In this document: positions 1-8,158 of the stretch, piece after piece | How positions within the stretch are numbered: the first letter of the stretch is position 1 | Layout: each line of letters opens with the position of its first letter | Source of the DNA: Sinorhizobium psoraleae | GTDB lineage: Bacteria > Pseudomonadota > Alphaproteobacteria > Rhizobiales > Rhizobiaceae | Direction of reading: 5' to 3' | Assembly: GCF_013283645.1 (NCBI RefSeq) | Contig: NZ_JABEKV010000002.1 | Location: 379,798-443,797 of the forward strand | Length of the DNA: 64,000 nt | Made by a program: the position numbers and the translations under genes | The notes under the pieces: model-generated | What the model was told of the DNA's origin: nothing | What the model saw: the letters and a program-made list of their open reading frames with translations, nothing else | The model's database searches: none

Positions 1-231
1 ACCGCCAGCAAGCACGAGCCGGGCATCATCCTTCGCTCCCGGCGCGGCGTGACAACTGACGCAGCCGCCGGCCCAGAAGACCTGCTCGCCATTGGCGAGA
101 TCCGGTTCGCCAAGTCCTTGCCAATGGGCTTCGTCCCACGGCGCAGGTTTCGTCAGCCACCAAAAAACGCCGGCGCCGGCAAGCGCCAGCACGACCAGAC
201 CGGATAGCAGTTTCGTTGTTCGCCGGCCCAT
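1..231 (-). CDS. c-type cytochrome, N-terminal part (runs off the window edge)
   Basis: The first 77 residues are visible: a short basic N-terminus, one hydrophobic segment (about residues 8-26) acting as signal or membrane anchor, then a single CxxCH heme c motif (CVSCH, residues 57-61). This predicts a periplasmic or membrane-anchored monoheme cytochrome that carries electrons in respiration. The rest lies beyond base 1. It sits downstream of another small cytochrome gene on the same strand, with an 11-bp hairpin between them. Two cytochromes in tandem suggest a shared electron-transfer role, but the partner enzyme is not visible. The start is the ATG at 231. Confidence 0.8.
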   Translation of the reverse strand, partial: MGRRTTKLLSGLVVLALAGAGVFWWLTKPAPWDEAHWQGLGEPDLANGEQVFWAGGCVSCHAAPGAKDDARLVLAGG

Positions 232-261
232 CAGGCCTCCCGATGCTGGAAAGACAGACAG

Positions 262-286
262 GATGCGCCGGCAGAGCCGGCGCATC
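262..286 (-). terminator. Perfect 11-bp hairpin between two cytochrome genes
   Basis: GATGCGCCGGC and its exact complement are separated by only three bases (AGA). There is no clean T-tract on the minus strand, so this may be a weak terminator, an attenuator or an mRNA-stabilising element between the cytochrome genes at 316-762 and 1-231. Confidence 0.5.
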
Positions 287-315
287 GCAACCGATCAGAA
301 TGAAGGAACGGCGTC

Positions 316-762
316 TCAGTCCTTTTTCAGCCGGTAGCTCTCATGACAGCTGGAACAGTCCTTGCCGAGGATGCCAAGGGCGGCGCCAACACCGGCCTGG
401 TCGGAAGGAAGCTGGGCAAGCAGCGTGCTCGCGTCAGTTCCAAGCTTGGCGGCCTTGGCCTTGAAATCATCCATGTTTTCCCAGATCTTCGGGCTGGCTT
501 CGGTTTCCAGACCGGTTTCCGAGCCCGCCGGGAAATGATTCGGGAAGACCTTCACGGTCTCGCTGATCGTCGTCAGCGATGCCTTTACGATTTCCGCATC
601 GTAGGGTTTTTCACCCTTGGCAATGCCGTTCAACGCACCGGCAGCTTGCCCTACCTTCTTCATCAGCTGCTGGCGCACTGCCTGCGGCTCGTCCGCCGCA
701 GTGACGGCAGTGACACCCAATCCCGCGAGGGCCGCAGCAAGCATAAGTGCTCGTATCTTCAT
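316..762 (-). CDS. Cytochrome c' / c-556 family protein
   Basis: A 148-residue secreted cytochrome. It has an N-terminal signal peptide (residues 1-22, ending near VTA-ADE), a predicted four-helix bundle, and a C-terminal heme site CSSCH about 12 residues from the end, the hallmark of the cytochrome c'/c-556 fold. Such proteins act in the periplasm in electron transfer or in binding NO and other gases. I chose the ATG at 762 rather than upstream in-frame starts because GGGAG sits at the right distance; the adjacent ATG at 765 is too close to it. Its neighbour downstream is another monoheme cytochrome. Confidence 0.88.
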   Translation of the reverse strand: MKIRALMLAAALAGLGVTAVTAADEPQAVRQQLMKKVGQAAGALNGIAKGEKPYDAEIVKASLTTISETVKVFPNHFPAGSETGLETEASPKIWENMDDFKAKAAKLGTDASTLLAQLPSDQAGVGAALGILGKDCSSCHESYRLKKD

Positions 763-984
763 CATGATCTCCCGGTCATTCGAACCCGCATCTGCGGCGT
801 CCTGTTGAGGCGCGGGCATGATGGCATTTTGGTCTTTCGACGGAAGTAACATTTTTTTGATGTTCTTGTCATTCCAGCATAATTTGGCTCCAACACCGCA
901 TTACCGCCGTCTGTCGCGTGCCGGAAGACAGCGTGAACACGACAGCCATGTTTTAATACTTGGGAGCGATCTGCCGCCGGCGTC

Positions 985-1623
985 CTACCGGGCACCTGCC
1001 CAACCCTGCCATACGGTCAAGACCGCAACTATGACCAGCACGACGCCGGCAGCCCGTCCGATCGCCACTGTTGCGCCCGGACTGCCGACAAGCAGGTCAC
1101 GGCCGCGCCCGGCGGCAAGGGCTAGCCCGCCATAGACGGCAAGCTGCGTAAACGCGATCATCAGCGCCATGACGGCCGCTTGCGACCAGACCGGACCGAA
1201 TTGCGGCTTCAGGAACTGCGGATAGACAGCCAGCATGAAGAGATAGGCCTTGGGATTCATCAGGCTTGTCAGCGCGCCCTGGCGAAAGCTCGCCCAGCGC
1301 GACAGGTGCACAGCCTTTTCGATGCCGCCGATCGTGATCGAACTGCGTAAAAGCGAGAAGCCGATCCAGGCGATGTAAAGGGCACCGGCGACAAGCAGTA
1401 CGTTGAAGAGCTGCGGCACCAGATGCAGGACGACGCTGACGCCGAGCGCGGCATAGAGCGTATGCAGCACGCCGCCGGCCATGATGCCGGCCGTTGCCGA
1501 CAGGCCGGACGCCCGTCCGCCGGTCAACGAATTGGCCAGGACGAAGACCATGTCCATGCCGGGCACGATGATGATGCCGAAGAGAAGGGTGAAGAAAAGC
1601 CAGAGGTTTTCCGTGTAGCTCAT
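985..1623 (-). CDS. LysE/RhtB family amino-acid exporter
   Basis: A 212-residue inner-membrane protein with about six hydrophobic segments and the early G(I/V)xxxPGMD-type motif seen in LysE/RhtB exporters (here IIVPGMD, near residue 20). The family exports amino acids or derivatives such as threonine, homoserine lactone and lysine; the substrate here cannot be read from sequence. The start is set at MSYTEN because the upstream codons lack a ribosome site. It is divergent from a YafY-type regulator 131 bp away, which is the likely controller. Confidence 0.85.
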   Translation of the reverse strand: MSYTENLWLFFTLLFGIIIVPGMDMVFVLANSLTGGRASGLSATAGIMAGGVLHTLYAALGVSVVLHLVPQLFNVLLVAGALYIAWIGFSLLRSSITIGGIEKAVHLSRWASFRQGALTSLMNPKAYLFMLAVYPQFLKPQFGPVWSQAAVMALMIAFTQLAVYGGLALAAGRGRDLLVGSPGATVAIGRAAGVVLVIVAVLTVWQGWAGAR

Positions 1624-1754
1624 GTCAGTTGTCCGTGAGATTTCCATGTGACGGGTGGGCGGATTGTCGATTCTTCAATCCGTTGACACGTGTTATACCG
1701 CCCTACAACTGACAGGGATTTGTCAGGAGGCTTTGAGGCGACGGAGGTTTTTTC

Positions 1755-2468
1755 GTGCGCAAGGCATCGCGCCTCTTTGAAATCATCCAGATCCTGCGGC
1801 TCGCCAGGAAGCCGGTGACGGCTGCGGAAATTGCCGAAGCGCTGGAGGTTACGCCCCGCTCGATCTACCGCGATATCGCGGCCCTTCAGGCAATGCGGGT
1901 GCCGATCGAGGGCGAACGCGGCATCGGCTATATCTTGAGGCCAGGCTTCGATCTGCCTCCTTTGATGTTCTCCATCGAAGAGACGGAGGCGATCGTGCTC
2001 GCGCTTGCGCTGCTGGCACGCACGGGCGACGAGGAACTGAAGGCCGCAGCGCGGCGCGTGAACCAGAAGATCACCGGCGCCGTTCCCGAGCCGCTCCGCC
2101 GAGCATTCCAGTCTCAGGCACTGCACGCCTGGGGTACCATAGCACCGCCACCGCCCGCCATCGATCTTGCCATAGTTCGCCGCGCGATCCGTGACGAGCA
2201 GAAGCTTGCGCTGGATTATCGCGATGAGCTCGGGCGAGCCACGGAACGCACAGTGCGCCCGCTGGCGCTGATCTATTATTCGGAGCACGCGATGATGGTC
2301 GCCTGGTGCGAACTGCGCCACGGCATCCGCAACTTCCGCGCCGACCGGGTGGAGCACTGCGAACCGGTGGACGATTTCTTCCACGACGAGGGCAACCGGC
2401 TGAGGCAAATGTGGATCGCCGGTTGGAAAGTGAATGCCGTTCCGTCGCTCGAGACGGGGGATGCGTAA
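1755..2468 (+). CDS. YafY-family transcriptional regulator (HTH_11 + WYL domain)
   Basis: A 237-residue regulator. Residues 1-60 form a DeoR-like winged helix-turn-helix (RKASRLFEIIQ...VTPRSIYRDIAAL). Residues 140-210 form a WYL-type ligand-sensing domain (LDYRDELGR...IYYSEHAMMVAWC). The start is a GTG with GGAGG eight bases upstream. It is divergently transcribed from the LysE exporter gene, so a role in controlling export in response to a small molecule is a fair inference. The ligand is unknown. Confidence 0.85.
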   Translation: MRKASRLFEIIQILRLARKPVTAAEIAEALEVTPRSIYRDIAALQAMRVPIEGERGIGYILRPGFDLPPLMFSIEETEAIVLALALLARTGDEELKAAARRVNQKITGAVPEPLRRAFQSQALHAWGTIAPPPPAIDLAIVRRAIRDEQKLALDYRDELGRATERTVRPLALIYYSEHAMMVAWCELRHGIRNFRADRVEHCEPVDDFFHDEGNRLRQMWIAGWKVNAVPSLETGDA

Positions 2469-2472
2469 GAAT

Positions 2473-2700
2473 TTGCCCCTCATCCGGCCTGCGGCCACCT
2501 TCTCCCCGCACGCGGGGCGAAGGAGACTCACGGCGGCGTTTCGGCACCAGTATCCCCTCTCCCCGCCTGCGGGGAGAGGGCTAGCGCATCGGCCCGAAAA
2601 TCGGACCCGATTTTCGGAAGGCACGATGCGTGGATTCAAAGAGTTACAGCGACCTTTGTGCGTCCTAAAGGACGCACGGCGCTGTAGGGTGAGGGGCAAA
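2473..2700. repeat. RIME-type intergenic mosaic repeat, split by a second repeat
   Basis: Two palindromic blocks (TTCTCCCCGC...GGGGCGAA and CCCTCTCCCC...GGGGAGAGGG) plus the end motif of a Rhizobium intergenic mosaic element. The terminal piece TAGGGTGAGGGGC lies at 2685-2700, separated from the body by 100 bp of unrelated repeat. Reading it as one RIME interrupted by an insertion explains both pieces. This fills most of the 302-bp gap between the YafY-type gene and sodB. Confidence 0.8.
2585..2684. repeat. 100-bp dispersed repeat inserted in the RIME, flanked by TAG/TAG
   Basis: A second copy of this element lies at 7376-7459. Shared blocks include the inverted repeat around CCGAAAATCGG...CCGATTTTCGG, the CACGATGCG/CACGTTGCG segment, TTCAAAGAG and CCTTTGTGCG. 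TAG occurs on both flanks (2582-2584 and 2685-2687), which looks like a 3-bp target duplication in GGGCTAGGGTGAGG. It contains internal palindromes and no coding sequence, so a MITE-like non-autonomous element is plausible. Confidence 0.65.
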
Positions 2701-2712
2701 CTGCAGGCCTCT

Positions 2713-2746
2713 CAAAAACGAAAAGACCCGGCGCAAGCGCCGGGCC
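2713..2746 (-). terminator. Rho-independent terminator of sodB
   Basis: On the minus strand GGCCCGGCGC and GCGCCGGGTC form a tight GC hairpin followed by TTTTCGTTTTTG. It lies 25-58 bases past the sodB stop codon. Confidence 0.9.
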
Positions 2747-2770
2747 GAACTCGCCGAAAGACGATGCCGC

Positions 2771-3373
2771 TTACTTCGCCGCAGCTTCGTACATTTCGAG
2801 CACGTAATCCCAGTTAATGAGATTGTCGACGAACGCCTCCAGGTACTTCGGGCGGGCGTTGCGATAATCGATGTAGTAGGAGTGCTCCCAGACATCGACG
2901 CCGAGGATCGGCGACGCGCCGTGAACGAGCGGGTTTTCGCCGTTCGGGGTCTTCGAGATTTCAAGCTTGCCGTTCTTGACCGAGAGCCATGCCCAGCCGG
3001 AGCCGAACTGGCCGGTGCCGGCGGCGATGAAATCGGCGCGGAACTTGTCGTAGCCGCCAAGGTCGGACTTGATGGCCGCGTCGAGCTTGCCCGGCAGGCT
3101 GGTGCCGCCGCCGCCCTTCTTCATCCACTTCCAGAAATGGATGTGGTTGTAGTGCTGGCCGGCATTGTTGAACAGCGGCTGATTCGTCCCATAGGACTTC
3201 TTGACGACTTCCTCGAGCGAAAGACCGGAAAGACCGGCTTCCTCGGCGAGCTTGTTGCCGTTCGTCACGTAAGCGAGGTGATGCTTGTCGTGATGATATT
3301 CGAGCGTTTCGCGCGACATGTAGGGGGCGAGCGCATCGTAGTCATAGGGAAGGTTCGGCAATTCGAAAGCCAT
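2771..3373 (-). CDS. sodB: Superoxide dismutase, Fe/Mn family
   Basis: A 200-residue enzyme that converts superoxide to hydrogen peroxide and oxygen in the cytoplasm. All four metal ligands are in place: His27 (EYHHDKHH), His77 (HYNHIHFW), Asp160 and His164 (DVWEHSYY). It is full length for the family. In S. meliloti the related enzyme works with either Fe or Mn, so the metal should not be assigned from sequence alone. The ATG at 3373 has AGGAG upstream and gives the standard MAFELPNLPY start; longer upstream frames are not protein-like. A strong terminator follows. Confidence 0.96.
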   Translation of the reverse strand: MAFELPNLPYDYDALAPYMSRETLEYHHDKHHLAYVTNGNKLAEEAGLSGLSLEEVVKKSYGTNQPLFNNAGQHYNHIHFWKWMKKGGGGTSLPGKLDAAIKSDLGGYDKFRADFIAAGTGQFGSGWAWLSVKNGKLEISKTPNGENPLVHGASPILGVDVWEHSYYIDYRNARPKYLEAFVDNLINWDYVLEMYEAAAK

Positions 3374-3734
3374 TGTGGCATCTCCTCTTGGTATGGATTT
3401 CGTCAAGGAAATCTGTGAGCGGGAACATAGGCACCGGCATAGACCGAGGCAACCGATGCGGTGCCAAAATTTCTCTGCCACACGCAAAATACTTTCGTTG
3501 CGTTTCCAGCGAACCCCTCTCCGTGGCAAATTCTCGTCAAGACCGGCACCTCGCAGCGAAACGGACTCGCCGATCATCAAGACGGTCGTGAGGCCACGCG
3601 CAGAGGCACGGTGAACGCCGTTCGCTCTTCCCTCTCCCGTTGATCCCGGAGGGGTCGCGTCGCCGCCACCCGCGCCAGACCTCCCATACGGCTGGCATAT
3701 CGACATCCCGCACGGGCGCCCTATGTCTTCGAAC

Positions 3735-3799
3735 GTCTAACTCTTGAAGCGACGCAATTCCGGACGGAAAACCGTTACACACTTTTCCTGGAATTGCTC
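3735..3799 (+). repeat. Dispersed approximately 65-bp repeat, copy 1
   Basis: The core GCAATTCCGGACGGAAAACC followed by GTTACACACTTTTCC and GGAATTGCTC recurs at 21851-21912, 25688-25784 and, inverted and diverged, 42695-42779. Its ends are complementary (GCAATTCC/GGAATTGC), so it can fold on itself. It lies in the 448-bp gap 3374-3821; apart from the sodB leader I see nothing else there. It ends 22 bases before the next gene's start codon. Confidence 0.8.
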
Positions 3800-3821
3800 C
3801 ATGCAGCAAGCGGAGGATCTT

Positions 3822-4238
3822 ATGGAATTTCACCAGGGCCGGTTGCTAGACCATGTGCATCTTCGCGCAAGAGACCTCGCTGCCAGCAAACGTTTCTATC
3901 GCGCTGTTCTCGCCGCTCTCTGCCACCAGCCGACCTTCGAGACCGAGCAGGCGATTGTATTCGACGAACTCTACATCGATCAGGCCGAAAGCTATCGCAG
4001 CCATGTTCACATCGCCTTCCAGGCGGTCGACCCGGTTGCGGTTCACCGTTTCTACGAAGCCGGCATTGCGAACGGCGGGAAAGACAATGGCGAGCCGGGT
4101 GAGCGACCTTACCATCCCGGCTATTTCGCCGCCTTTCTCCTCGACCCCGACGGCAACAACATCGAGGCGGTCTATCATGGGCCGACGACGCGCTCGTCCG
4201 CCGATGTCGTCATCCGTCCGCTGGAGACCGACGCATGA
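3822..4238 (+). CDS. VOC (glyoxalase/dioxygenase fold) family protein
   Basis: A 138-residue protein with the vicinal oxygen chelate fold. It has an N-terminal metal-binding-type segment (LLDHVHLRARDLAAS..FYRAVL, residues 7-30), a middle His in SHVHIAFQA, and a C-terminal block ending LLDPDGNNIEAVYHG. These proteins bind a divalent metal and act as glyoxalases, dioxygenases or antibiotic-binding proteins; the substrate is not assignable here. The ATG at 3822 has GGAGG five bases upstream. It overlaps the next gene by four bases (ATGA), so the two are translationally coupled. Confidence 0.85.
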   Translation: MEFHQGRLLDHVHLRARDLAASKRFYRAVLAALCHQPTFETEQAIVFDELYIDQAESYRSHVHIAFQAVDPVAVHRFYEAGIANGGKDNGEPGERPYHPGYFAAFLLDPDGNNIEAVYHGPTTRSSADVVIRPLETDA

Positions 4239-4492
4239 CGGCCGGCACGGCTGACCTCAGACGCGCGATCCAGCCGATGCCGGACGATATCTCCACGCGG
4301 CTACGCGACAGCGGGCTCGGAGCAGCCTATGCCGCGCGTCCAGCCTATCAGCGCAACGACTATCTCGGCTGGATCGCTCGCGCCAAGCGCGACGAAACCC
4401 GCGAGAAGCGCATCGCCCAGATGCTTGCGGAACTCAAGGCTGGAGACGCCTATATGCGCATGCCCTATCGCGTCCGGGGCGACGAGAAATAG
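4235..4492 (+). CDS. Small YdeI/OmpD-associated-like protein
   Basis: An 85-residue protein whose C-terminal two thirds (AARPAYQRNDYLGWIARAKRDETREKRIAQML) matches the helical module of the YdeI/OmpD-associated family, where a conserved W-I-x-x-A-K-R segment precedes an R-I-x-x-M/T-L helix. The full-length family also has an N-terminal domain that is absent, so this is a short form. Its role is unknown; family members have been linked to peptide or bacteriocin tolerance. It is coupled to the upstream VOC gene by a four-base overlap and probably expressed with it. Confidence 0.75.
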   Translation: MTAGTADLRRAIQPMPDDISTRLRDSGLGAAYAARPAYQRNDYLGWIARAKRDETREKRIAQMLAELKAGDAYMRMPYRVRGDEK

Positions 4493-4559
4493 CCATACCG
4501 GAGGCGGCCCATGCCGCCCACGGGAAACCCGGCGACAAGACAACCGCGTGTCCGCGCCG

Positions 4560-5441
4560 TCAAACGTCCTGACTCGAATGCGCCCAGTCCATGTAAAGGT
4601 CGCGCGCCTTGGCGGCGATCGGGCCGGCCTGGAGATCGCGGTCGTCAAGGCGGGTCACGGGCAGCACCTTGGAATAATTGCCGGTGGTGAAGACCTCGTC
4701 TGCCGCTTCGAAATCGGCCATGGTCATCGTGGTTTCCACCACTTCGAAGCCGGCCTCGCGCAAAAGCGTCATGACGCGGAAGCGGGTGATGCCGGCAAGA
4801 AAGGTCTTGTTGGCCGCCGGCGTGAACACGATACCGTCTTTCACCATGAAGATGTTGGATGATCCGGTCTCGGCGATATTGCCGAGCATGTCGCGCACAA
4901 GCGCGTTGTCGAAGCCGCGCGAGCGCGCTTCGTTGAGGATCCGGGCGTTGTTGGGATAGAGGCAGCCGGCCTTTGCATCCGTCGGCATGCACTCGATCGT
5001 CGGCCGGCGGAAGGGCGACAAGGTCAGCGATGAGCCACCGTGGGCGTTGCCCATCGGCGCCTCGAACAGGCAGAGCGCGAAACGCGTCGATTCCGGATCC
5101 ACCGCCACGACGCTCCAGGAGCCGTGCTCGCCCCAATACATCGGCTTCACGTAGATCGCCGTCTTGCCGTCGAACTTCTTCACGCCCTCCCACGTCAGCG
5201 CCTCGATCTCTTCGGCGGCCATCGTGGGTTTCAGCCCAAGCGATGTGGCCGAACGGTTGACGCGCTGGCAATGCAGGTCAAGGTCCGGCGCGATACCGTC
5301 AAACCAGCGGGCACCGTCGAAAACCGTGGATCCGAGCCACATCGCGTGCGAGGTCGGCCCGATCAGCGGAGGATTGCCGGAAAGCCATTCACCGTCGACA
5401 TAGGTCCAGGTGGTTGAGCGGGGGGATGTATCGACGGCCAT
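4560..5441 (-). CDS. Branched-chain amino acid aminotransferase (fold-type IV, PLP)
   Basis: A 293-residue PLP enzyme expected to transfer the amino group between leucine, isoleucine or valine and 2-oxoglutarate. The PLP lysine is Lys157 ([12 protein letters not shown]), with the cofactor-binding Glu in [11 protein letters not shown] and a typical N-terminal [11 protein letters not shown] segment. Length matches short bacterial IlvE/D-amino-acid-transaminase relatives, so an amine or D-amino acid substrate cannot be ruled out. It is convergent with the YdeI-like gene and divergent from the alcohol dehydrogenase gene. The start at 5441 is followed directly by conserved sequence. Confidence 0.87.
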   Translation of the reverse strand: MAVDTSPRSTTWTYVDGEWLSGNPPLIGPTSHAMWLGSTVFDGARWFDGIAPDLDLHCQRVNRSATSLGLKPTMAAEEIEALTWEGVKKFDGKTAIYVKPMYWGEHGSWSVVAVDPESTRFALCLFEAPMGNAHGGSSLTLSPFRRPTIECMPTDAKAGCLYPNNARILNEARSRGFDNALVRDMLGNIAETGSSNIFMVKDGIVFTPAANKTFLAGITRFRVMTLLREAGFEVVETTMTMADFEAADEVFTTGNYSKVLPVTRLDDRDLQAGPIAAKARDLYMDWAHSSQDV

Positions 5442-5621
5442 CGGCGTCTCCTCTCGTTTATCGTCCGTTCGGAAATCGAATACGATTTAAGGAAACATGC
5501 AGTAGCCGAAAAAAACAGCACCGGGGTGAACGGGTACATAAAAAAATGTCATGGCATCCATTCTGGAACCGGCCGGACCGCCATGCCAAAATGGCCCCGA
5601 CAGCATGGAGTAAGACCAGTC

Positions 5622-6662
5622 ATGAAAGCGATGTATTACGACGCGTTCGAAAAGACGCCGGAGATCAAGGTTTTGCCGGATCCGAAGCCGAGTGAAAACG
5701 GGGTCGTCATCAAGGTCGAGGCGACCGGCCTTTGCCGCAGCGACTGGCACGGCTGGATGGGACACGACGCGGACATTCGCCTGCCGCATGTGCCGGGCCA
5801 CGAGCTCGCCGGAACGATTGCAGCCGCCGGACGCAGCGTCGTGCGCTACAAGGTCGGGGACCGCGTGACCGTTCCGTTCGTTTCCGGCTGCGGCCGTTGC
5901 GCGGAATGCCGCTCGGGCAACCAGCAGGTTTGCGAGGCGCAGTTCCAGCCGGGCTTCACCCATTGGGGTTCGTTTGCCGAATACGTGGCGATCGACTTTG
6001 CCGACCAGAACCTCGTGCACCTGCCGGAGAGCATGGATTTCGCGACCGCCGCAAGCCTCGGCTGCCGCTTCGCCACATCCTTCCGGGCGATCGCCGACCA
6101 GGCCCGCGTCGAGGGCGGTGAATGGGTGGCGGTGCACGGCTGCGGCGGCGTCGGCCTATCGGCGATCATGATCGCCGCGGCGCTCGGCGCCAACCCGATC
6201 GCGATCGACATTTCCGAGGAGAAACTCGCCTTCGCCCGCAAGCTCGGCGCCGTGGCAGCGATCAACGGCAAAGAGACGGGAGATGTCGCCGAGGCCGTGA
6301 GGGAAATCACCAAGGGCGGCGCCCATGTCTCGATCGACGCTCTCGGTTCGCCCGTCACCTGCTTCAATTCGATCAAGAACCTGCGCCGGCGCGGGCGCCA
6401 TGTGCAGGTGGGCCTGATGCTCGCGGAGCATGCGACCCCGCAGATCCCGATGGCGCAGGTGATCGGCCACGAACTCGAGATCTACGGCAGCCACGGCATG
6501 CAGGCCTGGCGCTACGACGCGATGCTTTCGATGATCACCGCCGGCAAGCTGAACCCAAAACAACTGATCGGCCGCGAGATCTCGCTGGAAGAGGCCGTGC
6601 CGGCGCTGGTGACGATGGACCGCGCCACCGATCTCGGCATCAGCGTGATTACGCGGTTTTGA
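5622..6662 (+). CDS. Zinc-dependent alcohol dehydrogenase (MDR family)
   Basis: A 346-residue medium-chain dehydrogenase. The catalytic zinc site is set by Cys in LCRSDWHGW and the GHE motif (VPGHELAG). The structural zinc site has four cysteines ([15 protein letters not shown]), and the nucleotide-binding Rossmann motif is HGCGGVGLS. It should oxidise an alcohol or reduce an aldehyde with NAD(P). The ATG at 5622 was preferred over upstream in-frame codons because it begins the conserved domain and has GGAG upstream. It is monocistronic as far as can be seen. Confidence 0.92.
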   Translation: MKAMYYDAFEKTPEIKVLPDPKPSENGVVIKVEATGLCRSDWHGWMGHDADIRLPHVPGHELAGTIAAAGRSVVRYKVGDRVTVPFVSGCGRCAECRSGNQQVCEAQFQPGFTHWGSFAEYVAIDFADQNLVHLPESMDFATAASLGCRFATSFRAIADQARVEGGEWVAVHGCGGVGLSAIMIAAALGANPIAIDISEEKLAFARKLGAVAAINGKETGDVAEAVREITKGGAHVSIDALGSPVTCFNSIKNLRRRGRHVQVGLMLAEHATPQIPMAQVIGHELEIYGSHGMQAWRYDAMLSMITAGKLNPKQLIGREISLEEAVPALVTMDRATDLGISVITRF

Positions 6663-6732
6663 TCAGGGATTCCGATCGTCGCCGCGCGCTGTTATGGTTT
6701 TCGCGAGCAAGACGAATCAACGAGGTCCCGTC

Positions 6733-7284
6733 ATGGCGCTTGCGGCTCAAACCACCGAAGGTGAGCTTTACCGGCCTGTTCTCGGCAGCAATCCGGCGCA
6801 TCCGAATGGCTGGCCGGTTCGCCTGATCGTCACTTCGCAGACGGAGGCGCGTCACAATCGCCACCTTTGGGCGCCGACGCATCTCGTCTCGATCCGCGCG
6901 CCTGCAAGCCGCCTGCTCTCCATGATCGAACTGCCGCCCGAGCGGCATCTGGAGCTTTACTTTGGCGATGCCGCCGACCCGGACGCACCTGACGCCGCAC
7001 GCGCGGAGGCGATCGAGGCGACCTTTGCCTTTATCGACACGCTGCCCGCGGATGCGCATCTGCTGGTCCATTGCCTGAGGGGTATCGGCAGGTCGACCGC
7101 GCTCACGCTCGGCATTCTGGCGCGCTACATGGCGCCCGAGGAGGCGGCCGCAGCCCTTCACGCACTTCGCCCCGAAGCCAAACCGAACCGCCACGTCGTC
7201 GGGCTCTGTGATGCCATTCTCGGGCTCAAGGGGAAACTTGCGAAACAGGCGCTGCGTTTTCCGGCAAAAGTCTGGAAAGCTTAA
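6733..7284 (+). CDS. Tyrosine/dual-specificity phosphatase-like protein
   Basis: A 183-residue cytoplasmic protein with the phosphatase signature C-x5-R in VHCLRGIGRSTA (about residues 116-127) and an upstream segment (DAARAEAIEATFAFIDTLPADAHLLVHC) typical of the cysteine phosphatase fold. An aspartate in FGDAADPDAPD could be the general acid. Rhizobial homologues are generally annotated only as protein tyrosine phosphatase. The target is unknown. It follows the alcohol dehydrogenase by 70 bp on the same strand and may share its transcript. Confidence 0.78.
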   Translation: MALAAQTTEGELYRPVLGSNPAHPNGWPVRLIVTSQTEARHNRHLWAPTHLVSIRAPASRLLSMIELPPERHLELYFGDAADPDAPDAARAEAIEATFAFIDTLPADAHLLVHCLRGIGRSTALTLGILARYMAPEEAAAALHALRPEAKPNRHVVGLCDAILGLKGKLAKQALRFPAKVWKA

Positions 7285-7375
7285 TTAAATTCGTATTGCC
7301 ATGCATGATGGCATTGTGCGCCGCACAAAGTTTTGACATGATCCCCGGAAAGAACTGACGAAGCGTTGCGCCTAT

Positions 7376-7459
7376 CGCACCGGGCCCGAAATCGGAACCG
7401 ATTTTCAGCGAGCACGTTGCGTGATTTCAAAGAGATAAAGCGTCCTTTGTGCGCCGCTG
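7376..7459. repeat. Second copy of the element found at 2585-2684
   Basis: It shares CGCACCGGGCCCGAAATCGG/CCGATTTTC, GCACGTTGCGTGATTTCAAAGAG and CGTCCTTTGTGCG with the element inside the RIME at 2.6 kb, but lacks the extra GTCCTAAAGGAC palindrome. It lies between the phosphatase-like gene and the dehalogenase gene, ending 23 bases before the latter's start. Confidence 0.65.
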
Positions 7460-7482
7460 AATGGTCATGACGGGAGGGTTCG

Positions 7483-8145
7483 ATGTCTCTGGCGGCCTAT
7501 GTCTTCGATGCCTATGGCACGCTTTTCGATGTGCATGCGGCCGTGCGGCGCCATGCCGAGGCGATTGGTCCTGACGGCCAGGCCTTTTCCGAACTCTGGC
7601 GGGCCAAACAGCTCGAATATTCCTGGGTACGCTCGCTGATGGGCGCCTATGTCGACTTCTGGCAACTGACCGAGCAATCGCTCGACTACGCCTTTGCGCG
7701 CTTCCCCTCGGCCGATCCGAAATTAAAGAAACGGCTGCTCGATGCCTACTGGACGCTCGACTGCTATCCCGAGGTGCCGGCCGTGCTGAGAGGACTGAAG
7801 GAGCGCGGCGCCCGCATCGCCATCCTTTCCAACGGGTCGCCGGCCATGCTCGCATCGGCGGTGAAGAACGCCGCTCTCGACATTGTGATCGACGACGTGT
7901 TCTCGGTCGATGCGGTCAAGGCGTTCAAGACGGCGCCCGCCGTCTACGACTTGGTGACGACGCAATACCGGCTCTATCCGCACGCGGTTTCCTTCCAGTC
8001 GTCGAACCGCTGGGATATTGCGGGAGCGACAAAATTCGGCTTCCGTACCGTCTGGATCAACCGCTCCGACATGCCGGACGAATACAGGGACTATGGTCCT
8101 GCACTCATCCTCCCCTCGCTCGAGAGCCTGCAGTTCGGCATCTGA
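7483..8145 (+). CDS. Haloacid dehalogenase, type II (HAD superfamily)
   Basis: A 220-residue hydrolase matching L-2-haloacid dehalogenases. The nucleophile Asp9 lies in [10 protein letters not shown], motif II Ser in ILSNGSP, the lysine in KAFKTAP, and the type II signature [10 protein letters not shown] near the C-terminus (about residue 175). The reaction is expected to be hydrolytic removal of halide from short 2-haloacids to give the 2-hydroxyacid. GGGAGGG precedes the ATG. The tam gene starts 13 bases after its stop, so the two are probably co-transcribed. Confidence 0.9.
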   Translation: MSLAAYVFDAYGTLFDVHAAVRRHAEAIGPDGQAFSELWRAKQLEYSWVRSLMGAYVDFWQLTEQSLDYAFARFPSADPKLKKRLLDAYWTLDCYPEVPAVLRGLKERGARIAILSNGSPAMLASAVKNAALDIVIDDVFSVDAVKAFKTAPAVYDLVTTQYRLYPHAVSFQSSNRWDIAGATKFGFRTVWINRSDMPDEYRDYGPALILPSLESLQFGI

Positions 8146-8158
8146 AGAAAGTCGCCTC

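Noticed and set aside
3374-3706. Long N-terminal extension of sodB
   Set aside because: The extra residues are not protein-like and the standard start has a good ribosome site.
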